A DNA stretch of 6,072 nt from Deltaproteobacteria bacterium (lineage in GTDB: Bacteria > Desulfobacterota > Desulfobacteria > Desulfobacterales > SURF-15). The stretch is taken from positions 1 to 6,072 of the forward strand of contig JAHEHB010000340.1 of assembly GCA_024644775.1 (NCBI GenBank), written 5' to 3'. The position numbers were made by a program, and so were the translations under genes. The notes under the pieces were generated by a model, which was given only the letters and a program-made list of their open reading frames with translations, was not told the DNA's origin and did not search any database. Below are positions 1 to 5,409 of the stretch, piece by piece (within the stretch, counting starts at the first letter, position 1; the number at the start of each line of letters is the position of its first letter).

Positions 1-1614
1 ATACTGAGCCCCCCGACTCTCTTTGCGCGCACCGGCGGCCGTGAGGATCATTTCCCCCACACCCACCATCAGACATGTCTCAACGGCGTCCTGCAACCCC
101 ATGTGATACGGCATGGGACCATGAGATAGGGTAAGCTCTTCTGTGAGAGACGATTTCAGTTTCTTGAGTTCATCCAACCCTTGCCGGATACCGGTTGCGG
201 ACCTTTCCACCCCGGCGTATCGCCACATGAGGTTTTGAAGCGATTGCTTCAAATTCACAGGGCGATTGTTGCCGACAGATTTAGACAGGATTTCTCCGAT
301 CCAATCCTCCCACTCGGCGGTTTGAGAAAAATCGGGTAAACGATCGCTCTGTGCCGCTGCATACGCTGCGGCTTCCTGTCCGGCCATGGACCCGGTCACA
401 AGAATTTCCGAAAGGGCGTTTCCCCCCAATCGATTGGCCCCATGAATTCCGGAGACGGCCTCACCTGCGGCAAAGAGACCGGAGACATTGGTTTTACCGG
501 TTTCATTGACGCGGATACCCCCCATAAAATAGTGAGATGCAACGCCGACCTCAAACCGTGTACGTTTCACGTCGATGCCCATCCGCTTGATTTTATCGTG
601 ATAGTTACCGACGGAAAGCGCGTTTTCGATGTCCGGTTTCGTAGCCCTGGACAGGTCGATATAGACCCCTCCCCGATCGGTTCCTCGGCCTTCCTGGATT
701 TCGCGATATATCAGTTGGGACAGCTTATCGCGGGTTAGACCGTACTGCCAGTCGGCGTATTTTTGCGTTACGAACTCCTCTCCGTTCCGGTTCAGCATAC
801 GGCTGCCCGGAACAAACCGCAAAAACCGGGTCTGGGTGCGGTTCATCCCGATCAATCTTGGATAGATATAGCAGACGGGATTGAATTGAATGAATTCCAT
901 GTCCATGAGTTCAGCCCCCGCCTCAAAAGCCATCATCAAGCCGTCTCCGGTGTTGTCAATGGATGTGGTGGTGTGTGAATAGAGCTGTCCGCATCCACCC
1001 GTTGCCAGGATGGTGGCTTTTGATAAAAATCGTACCGGTGTCAGGGTATTCCGGCAGATACCGGCGGCACCGAATACTTTCCCATCCCGATAAAGCAAAC
1101 GATACAACTGAATGTCGTTGTATCGTTTGATACCGGGTGTACGCTTTAGTTTCTTTCTCAATCCCCTTTGAATGGCCTGGCCGGTTCGATTTCCCACAAA
1201 ACATGCCCTCGGATAAGTATGACCCGGCATGGCACCCTGCTTTAACCGGTTTCCCTCCCTTTCAAACGGAACACCGTAATCGAGCAATTCCAGGACCCGC
1301 AGGGGCGCCTCTTCCGTATACCGGTCAAGCAGCGCTTCGTCGGCAATACCGGCTCCCCCCTTGAAGGTATCTTGGAAATGAACACTCGGTTTATCCCGAG
1401 GGTCCGCATGCCCCAGGGCAGCACAGCAGGAGTACGTTCCCATGACCGTGCATCCGGAGGCACCGATCACACCTTTTTCGACCAGGCAGACGGAAACCGC
1501 ACCGCTCTTCCGAGCCCATATGGCAGCCATACAGCCGGCACCCCCACCGCCGATGATGAGGACATCGGTATAGATCGTTTCGCCCGTATTTTTCCAGAAT
1601 TTCACCTCGGTCAT
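1..1614 (-). CDS. Fumarate reductase/succinate dehydrogenase-like FAD flavoprotein (C-terminus cut by window edge)
   Basis: This is an open frame of 538 codons running off the window start. The family transfers hydride between FAD and a small substrate, usually in the cytoplasm or on the inner face of the membrane. Visible features are an N-terminal dinucleotide fold (DVLIIGGGGAGC, residues 17-28), a second FAD segment (ATGGCGQLY, 204-212), TGDG at 222-225, HYFMGG (361-366), the FAD-binding stretch GLFAAGEAVSGIHGANRLGG (379-398) and RKESRGAQY at the cut end. The C-terminal helical tail lies outside. The position of the covalent-FAD histidine of E. coli FrdA appears to be Cys55, so FAD is probably non-covalent. 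MEFIQFNP has Asn245 where FrdA has a substrate-binding His, and the FrdA CRGEGG motif is not conserved. Succinate or fumarate is therefore doubtful as substrate. I chose ATG at 1614. An in-frame TTG at 1623 sits 11 nt after GGGGG and is an alternative; a stop lies just upstream. Family is secure, substrate unknown. Confidence 0.93.
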   Translation of the reverse strand, partial: MTEVKFWKNTGETIYTDVLIIGGGGAGCMAAIWARKSGAVSVCLVEKGVIGASGCTVMGTYSCCAALGHADPRDKPSVHFQDTFKGGAGIADEALLDRYTEEAPLRVLELLDYGVPFEREGNRLKQGAMPGHTYPRACFVGNRTGQAIQRGLRKKLKRTPGIKRYNDIQLYRLLYRDGKVFGAAGICRNTLTPVRFLSKATILATGGCGQLYSHTTTSIDNTGDGLMMAFEAGAELMDMEFIQFNPVCYIYPRLIGMNRTQTRFLRFVPGSRMLNRNGEEFVTQKYADWQYGLTRDKLSQLIYREIQEGRGTDRGGVYIDLSRATKPDIENALSVGNYHDKIKRMGIDVKRTRFEVGVASHYFMGGIRVNETGKTNVSGLFAAGEAVSGIHGANRLGGNALSEILVTGSMAGQEAAAYAAAQSDRLPDFSQTAEWEDWIGEILSKSVGNNRPVNLKQSLQNLMWRYAGVERSATGIRQGLDELKKLKSSLTEELTLSHGPMPYHMGLQDAVETCLMVGVGEMILTAAGARKESRGAQY

Positions 1615-1677
1615 TTCACACAATTATTCAGATTCCCCCATCTCGTCCATCCTGGCATTTTAAAAAATAATCACCTT

Positions 1678-1701
1678 ACCTTCTCACCGTCTAACCTTCT
1701 A
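1678..1701. repeat. Three-copy 8-bp tandem repeat
   Basis: Three contiguous octamers read ACCTTCTC, ACCGTCTA and ACCTTCTA on the plus strand, preceded by a related ATCACCTT at 1670-1677. On the minus strand, which is the sense of the downstream flavoprotein, they read TAGAAGGT, TAGACGGT and GAGAAGGT. They start 64 bp upstream of the flavoprotein ATG. They may be a degenerate short-sequence repeat or a set of protein-binding sites; the sequence alone does not decide. Confidence 0.6.
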
Positions 1702-1788
1702 TATATCTGTAGTATTCTGACAAGCCTCCGTCATTTAAATAAGTGGTTGACTGATTTTACAAAAATCACCTGCTTAATGAAAGTTATG

Positions 1789-2004
1789 AAAATTCCAAGC
1801 ACCAAAATACAAATCTCAAATAAATCCCAATGATCCAAATTCAAAAATCCAAACAAATAATCCGTCTACAGTCGTGCCCCACTGTATCATCACGGACAGA
1901 CCCGGCTTCGTGAAGCGATGTAATATGACTGTGGTGAATGTTTTGGTCATTGAATATTGAAATTTGTGATTTATTTGTAATTTGGTGCTTGAGATTTGGG
2001 ATTT
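1789..2004. repeat. Imperfect long inverted-repeat element
   Basis: The left arm (about 1789-1855) and right arm (about 1937-2004) are rough reverse complements. The best core is 1796-1814 against 1973-1991, which pairs at 18 of 19 positions (CAAGCACCAAA, then A or T, then TACAAAT). After a roughly 7-nt indel the match resumes over AAATAAATC-CAA. The arms are AT-rich, with strand-biased CAAAT and CCAAA words. The roughly 80-bp centre is more GC-rich and contains a hairpin, GCTTC/GAAGC with a 2-nt loop, at 1905-1916, and ACAGT/ACTGT at 1868-1872 and 1881-1885. It has no coding content. It resembles non-autonomous, MITE-like or intergenic repeat families of anaerobic bacteria, but I cannot name a family and see no clear target-site duplication. 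Confidence 0.6.
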
Positions 2005-2094
2005 TATTGCCTGATAAAACCTTCTAATACAACTGGTTTAGAATTTACTCTGACGTTACCCTGAGTATTCTGGGCCCCTGAGCTATAATCGGTA

Positions 2095-3171
2095 CTAATC
2101 AAGCCCCAGATGTTTGGCAGGTGTCTCCTGCATGACTTTACGAACTTCTTCTATTGTTGCGCCATAGGAAAGCAGCAGTTTGATGAGCCATCGGGTACCC
2201 ACAACATGTGGCGGGTTGTGAATCTGTCCATAATCAGAGCCGTAAATGATATGATCCGCTCCCACTTCTTTTATCATCTTTACCGCATAGACCGGTCCGG
2301 TTTCATGAAGCGGGAATGTGGTTGTACCCAGACCCGAAAGCATCAATTTCACACCTTCCGCCGCCGCTTCTTTCATCTGGGCGATGGATGTCTTGCAGTG
2401 AATGTGAGCGGGATGAATGATTTCCATGCGCTTGACACCGACCCGTTTTGCCTCTTCCAACATGAGCTTATGGTCCGGATCGTAGGGGAAATGCCCGGTT
2501 GCGACTACCAAATCATTGTCTGCCGCGATCTTTAACACTTCTGTCAGCTGAGGTAGTACTTTGCCGTTGTCGTCCAGCAATCTTAACCCTTTGCCGGACC
2601 AATCATCAAATACGATTCGCCGATGATGGTAGGAATCGACCATGGGCATCCAGACATATTTAAAACCCGGAAATCCGAGGCATCTTTTAACGGCGTTTGG
2701 ATTGATCCCGCCCACCGATTCATTGAGGGTAATGCCGCCGAAAATTTTGACCGGCTGGATCTCATTCTCCTCAGCCCATTTGTTCAGGTACTTTCGAACC
2801 AGCTGATTTCTGGATGCCGAGGGGGTAAACCAGGTTTTGAAAACCACCGCCCGCATTTTTTCTCTGCTGTAATCAAAGGCAATTTCATCTTCCAACAACA
2901 ACCGATTAAACGGATCCGATCCGCCATGCGCATGACAATCGATGGCGTTTTCCATCAGGGCGTCCACATCATTTTCAGTAAATGTTACCCCGGCCAGAAA
3001 TCTGGCGTATTGAATGTTTACAAATTGAATTTGCTGCTTTAGAAGAAATCCCTCTACTTCTCCACTGATACCGGGTATGTCGAATCGAACCAGTTTCCTG
3101 AGCCGCTCGACGCGATCTTCAGGAACATCGATCTTTAGAATTTCATCCAAAGTCATGTCTTCACGAAACAT
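2095..3171 (-). CDS. Metal-dependent amidohydrolase-like protein, DUF6282 type
   Basis: This complete 358-residue protein resembles the amidohydrolase superfamily TIM barrels grouped as DUF6282, whose substrates are unknown. About 75 residues precede the first metal motif, which is D78-C-H80-A-H82-G-G in DCHAHGGSDPFNR (78-90). Other likely ligands or catalytic positions are Lys112 (VVFKTWFTP, a candidate bridging lysine), His227 (ATGHFPYDP), the cluster H253-P-A-H256-I-H258 and Asp313 in YGSDYGQIHNPPH. GGITLNESVGGINPNAV (145-161) and the nearby VWMPMVDS (173-180) also look typical of the group. No signal peptide or membrane segment is seen, so it is probably cytoplasmic. The ATG start is supported by a purine-rich AGGGAGGGAG just upstream. 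It is divergent from the AOR gene across a 309-bp control region. Superfamily is fairly sure, DUF6282 likely, and reaction (hydrolysis of an amide, ester or lactone) inferred. Confidence 0.9.
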   Translation of the reverse strand: MFREDMTLDEILKIDVPEDRVERLRKLVRFDIPGISGEVEGFLLKQQIQFVNIQYARFLAGVTFTENDVDALMENAIDCHAHGGSDPFNRLLLEDEIAFDYSREKMRAVVFKTWFTPSASRNQLVRKYLNKWAEENEIQPVKIFGGITLNESVGGINPNAVKRCLGFPGFKYVWMPMVDSYHHRRIVFDDWSGKGLRLLDDNGKVLPQLTEVLKIAADNDLVVATGHFPYDPDHKLMLEEAKRVGVKRMEIIHPAHIHCKTSIAQMKEAAAEGVKLMLSGLGTTTFPLHETGPVYAVKMIKEVGADHIIYGSDYGQIHNPPHVVGTRWLIKLLLSYGATIEEVRKVMQETPAKHLGLD

Positions 3172-3205
3172 GTCTCCCTCCCTTGAAGAAGATATCTATT
3201 TTCTG

Positions 3206-3235
3206 ATATTATTACCTTTAGCGGTTATCTCCAAA
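3206..3235 (-). promoter_or_regulatory. Weak candidate promoter for the DUF6282 gene
   Basis: On the minus strand TTTGGA (3235-3230) is followed after 18 bp by TAATAT (3211-3206); an overlapping AATAAT gives 16-bp spacing. Transcription would begin about 30 nt before the ATG and leave room for the ribosome site. The match at -35 is poor and the region is AT-rich, so this may be chance. Confidence 0.22.
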
Positions 3236-3345
3236 GCGAAGCGGTTTAACTTGAAGTTTCTGCATAACCGAAAAAGTTTTTCCCGTTCAGTCACCTAACA
3301 AAACGGTAACGGCTTATCAATAGGATTTTATTTTTCGGGTCGAGT

Positions 3346-3373
3346 TTGTTAAAAAGCCGTGATGCCATATTAT
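3346..3373 (+). promoter_or_regulatory. Candidate sigma70-type promoter for the AOR gene
   Basis: TTGTTA (3346-3351) and TATTAT (3368-3373) are separated by 16 bp, a fair match to the housekeeping consensus. The predicted leader is about 100 nt. The right arm of the spaced inverted repeat (3354-3360) falls between the two hexamers, so a repressor bound there would block polymerase. A TTGACT at 3381-3386 has no well-spaced -10 partner. This comes from motif reading only. Confidence 0.33.
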
Positions 3374-3428
3374 CCCATCATTGACTTCATACACGTTTAT
3401 GATTAGATCTGGACTATAAACGATGAAA

Positions 3429-3447
3429 CGCCCGTAGGAACCGGGCG
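3429..3447 (+). promoter_or_regulatory. GC-rich leader hairpin ahead of the AOR gene
   Basis: CGCCCG (3429-3434) and CGGGCG (3442-3447) form a perfect 6-bp stem with a 7-nt loop, ending 33 nt before the AOR start. It is flanked on both sides by GAAACG (3425-3430 and 3447-3452). No T-run follows, so it is not an intrinsic terminator. It could be a leader RNA structure or a dyad operator. I do not recognise a known riboswitch. Confidence 0.4.
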
Positions 3448-3468
3448 AAACGACGCTGTTCTATAATA

Positions 3469-3474
3469 AGAGGA
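3469..3474 (+). promoter_or_regulatory. Ribosome binding site of the AOR gene
   Basis: AGAGGA-like purines lie 6 nt before the ATG at 3481. This supports the chosen start, as does the family-typical opening MRYGWTGRRLIVDLT. Confidence 0.7.
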
Positions 3475-3480
3475 TCAGGA

Positions 3481-5382
3481 ATGCGATACGGTTGGACAGG
3501 CAGAAGGCTGATTGTCGACCTCACGGCAGGCAAAACGGGAATCGAGAATATAGATGAAAATCTACTTTATCGGTTCATTGGTGGCAGGGGACTCAACTCC
3601 GCAACCCTATATGAAGACATCTCTCCAAGCACTGATCCGTTGGGGCCTGACAACATTCTTCTGTTCGGTGTGGGGCCCTGCAACGGTACGCTGATTCCGG
3701 GCTCCAGCCGGATGACCATCACGGCGTTATCGCCTTCGGTTTTTGTAGGGGACGATCGTCCCGGCTTTGGCGATGCGAATTCCGGTGGTTTTTGGGGAGC
3801 CGAATTGAAGTTTGCTGGATTTGATCAGATCAAAATCGTGGGACGTTCGGAAAAGCCGGTCTATCTCTCGATTCAGAATGAGAAGGCGGAATTGCGGGAT
3901 GCGTCCCATCTTTGGGGTAAAGATGTTTGGGAAACCCACAATGCCATCAAATCGGAGATCGGCAATTCAAAGATACGGGTCGCATCCATCGGACCGGCAG
4001 GAGAAAACCTCAGTCGAATGGCCTGCATTATCAACGAGAAGAACCGGGCGGCCGGTCGTTGCGGTCTGGGGGCTGTCATGGGGTCCAATCGTCTTAAAGC
4101 ACTGGTCATTCAGGGAACAAAACGGGTGCCGGTGGCAGACAAACAATATATGCTCCGACTTTTAAAAGAATCCAAAGAACTCCTTTATCAGGATCCATCA
4201 TCTGTAGAGTATTCCCGCGAAGGGACCTTGTCTCTTCTTGCCCATCATCAGAAAGCCGGGCGACTCGCCACCCGGAACTATCAGGAAACCCAGTTTGAAG
4301 GATGGGAAGAGATATCCGCTTCAGCCATGAAAAAGGGGTATTGGAAGGGATCCCGGAGTTGTCATGCCTGCCCTTTGCATTGTTCCCAAGCCTTTCGAAT
4401 CGATGAGGGACCTTATAAAGGCGTTTGGGGAGATGGTCCGGAATATGTCACCATGGCAGGATTCGGTTCCAAGTGCGGTAATCGAAATCTGGAATCGATT
4501 CTTCAGGCCAATATGCTGTGCAACCGTTTGGGGCTGGATACCGAGAGCACCAGCAGCACCATTGCCTGGGCCATGGAATGCTGGGATAGGGGTTTGATTC
4601 AAGGGAAAGATACAGATGGTTTGACGCTGGAATGGGGAAATCATGAAACGATTATAGAGCTTCTATCCCGGATTGCGCATCGGCAAGGACCTTTCGGGGA
4701 TCTGTTGGCCGAAGGCGCCTACATGGCGGCTAAACGATTGGGAAATGAAACCTTTCGTTATGTCTCCCATGCAAAAGGGCAAGATCCCGCCATTACCGAT
4801 CCCAGAGCCGCTCCGGCATGGGGACTCGCATATGCGGTCTCGAGCCGTGGTGGAGATCATCTGCGAGCACTTCCTACACCGGAGCATTGTTTTACCCCTG
4901 AAGAGGGCGAAAAACTTTTCGGCAGTAGGGAAGCACTGGACCCAAACTGCATCTCGGGTAAGGGATATCTGGTTAAATGGAGCGAAGATCACCGGGCTGT
5001 GGCGGATTCGCTTGAAGTCTGCAAATTTATCGTAAGAACCGTTCTTCTTCGTCCAGTGTGGATGGCCCGCTATCTGAAGGCAGTCACCGGATGGGACATT
5101 GCCCAAGAGGCGCTGATGACCATTGGTGAACGGATCGTGAATCTTGAACGCCTGTTTAACATCCGTCAGGGGTTGACCCGAAAAGACGATACCCTTTCTC
5201 AACGTTTCTTAAACGAGCCCATACCGGACGGCCCTAAAAAGGGACAGGTACTCGATCTGGAACCCATGCTCGATGAATACCACCATGCGAGAGGGTGGAA
5301 CCTGATAAGCGGCCAGCCTACCCATGATACCTTAAAGCGTTTGGAATTGTATGATTATACCGAAAAACAGGGTCCATTCTAG
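3481..5382 (+). CDS. Tungsten-type aldehyde:ferredoxin oxidoreductase family protein
   Basis: At 633 residues this complete cytoplasmic protein is full length for the AOR family, which oxidises aldehydes or reduces acids or acyl-CoAs at a tungsten bis-pyranopterin with one 4Fe-4S cluster. The N-terminal pterin-binding domain (about 1-212) shows GGRGLN (34-39), PGSSRMTITALSP (73-85), DANSGGFWGAELKFAG (98-113) and AGRCGLGAVMGS (191-202). The cluster ligands C294-X2-C297-X3-C301 sit in SCHACPLHC; the fourth is probably Cys514. GPEYVTMAGFGSKCG (319-333) carries Glu321, and His430 in SHAKGQDPAITDPR is a candidate active-site residue. The first pterin motif is NRLGLD (348-353). The second is DSLEVC (509-514), departing from DXXGLC. 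The C-terminus has LTRKDD (565-570). It converges on a second AOR-family gene. The substrate cannot be read from sequence; BamB-like benzoyl-CoA chemistry and a plain aldehyde oxidoreductase both remain possible. Confidence 0.95.
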   Translation: MRYGWTGRRLIVDLTAGKTGIENIDENLLYRFIGGRGLNSATLYEDISPSTDPLGPDNILLFGVGPCNGTLIPGSSRMTITALSPSVFVGDDRPGFGDANSGGFWGAELKFAGFDQIKIVGRSEKPVYLSIQNEKAELRDASHLWGKDVWETHNAIKSEIGNSKIRVASIGPAGENLSRMACIINEKNRAAGRCGLGAVMGSNRLKALVIQGTKRVPVADKQYMLRLLKESKELLYQDPSSVEYSREGTLSLLAHHQKAGRLATRNYQETQFEGWEEISASAMKKGYWKGSRSCHACPLHCSQAFRIDEGPYKGVWGDGPEYVTMAGFGSKCGNRNLESILQANMLCNRLGLDTESTSSTIAWAMECWDRGLIQGKDTDGLTLEWGNHETIIELLSRIAHRQGPFGDLLAEGAYMAAKRLGNETFRYVSHAKGQDPAITDPRAAPAWGLAYAVSSRGGDHLRALPTPEHCFTPEEGEKLFGSREALDPNCISGKGYLVKWSEDHRAVADSLEVCKFIVRTVLLRPVWMARYLKAVTGWDIAQEALMTIGERIVNLERLFNIRQGLTRKDDTLSQRFLNEPIPDGPKKGQVLDLEPMLDEYHHARGWNLISGQPTHDTLKRLELYDYTEKQGPF

Positions 5383-5409
5383 AAAGACCATTGGCGGGCA
5401 TATTATTAC

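Larger units (their letters stand above)
1615..2094. other. AT-rich intergenic gap, no gene seen
   Basis: These 480 bp lie between the start of the flavoprotein gene and the stop of the hydrolase gene, both on the minus strand. I see no convincing coding frame. The gap contains an 8-bp tandem repeat near the flavoprotein start, a small AT hairpin at 1752-1768 (TGATTTT, loop ACA, AAAATCA) and a long imperfect inverted repeat. A flavoprotein promoter should be here. A minus-strand TTGTAA (1761-1756) is followed 17 bp later by TTTAAA (1738-1733), which is only a weak candidate. The length and repeats argue that the two minus-strand genes are separate transcription units. Confidence 0.7.
3172..3480. 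promoter_or_regulatory. Divergent intergenic control region
   Basis: These 309 bp separate the two divergent starts and carry no gene. They contain a near-perfect palindrome GAAAAA-G-TTTTTC (3270-3282), a spaced 7-bp inverted repeat ACGGCTT/AAGCCGT (3309-3315 and 3354-3360), promoter-like hexamers in both directions and a GC hairpin near the AOR start. Both genes must have promoters here or be read through from neighbours, so shared control is plausible but unproven. Confidence 0.6.

Noticed and set aside
1..1614. Naming the flavoprotein frdA, sdhA or aprA
   Set aside because: Key fumarate/succinate residues differ, and no adjacent iron-sulfur or AprB partner is in view.
1372..1833. Plus-strand open frame of 153 codons
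   Set aside because: It lies mostly antisense to the flavoprotein, its translation has no recognisable family features, and its end runs into AT-rich repeat DNA.
2040..2071. Interrupted hairpin AGAAT-TT-ACTC / GAGT-ATTCT downstream of the DUF6282 gene as a terminator
   Set aside because: The stem is AT-rich with a 2-nt bulge and a 12-nt loop, and no T-run follows on the minus strand.
2623..3042. Plus-strand open frame of 139 codons, and its neighbour at 2110-2535
   Set aside because: Both are antisense to the well-supported DUF6282-type gene and have no recognisable motifs or ribosome sites.
3462..3467. TATAAT matching a -10 box
   Set aside because: It is only 13 nt before the AOR start, overlaps the approach to the ribosome site and has no -35 at proper spacing.
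4663..5202. Minus-strand open frame of 179 codons inside the AOR gene
   Set aside because: It is a shadow of a strongly supported AOR coding region with low-complexity, unfamiliar translation.
3481..5382. Naming the complete AOR gene bamB (class II benzoyl-CoA reductase)
   Set aside because: The AOR family fits, but no BamC-I partners are visible and I see no residue signature that separates it from other AORs.
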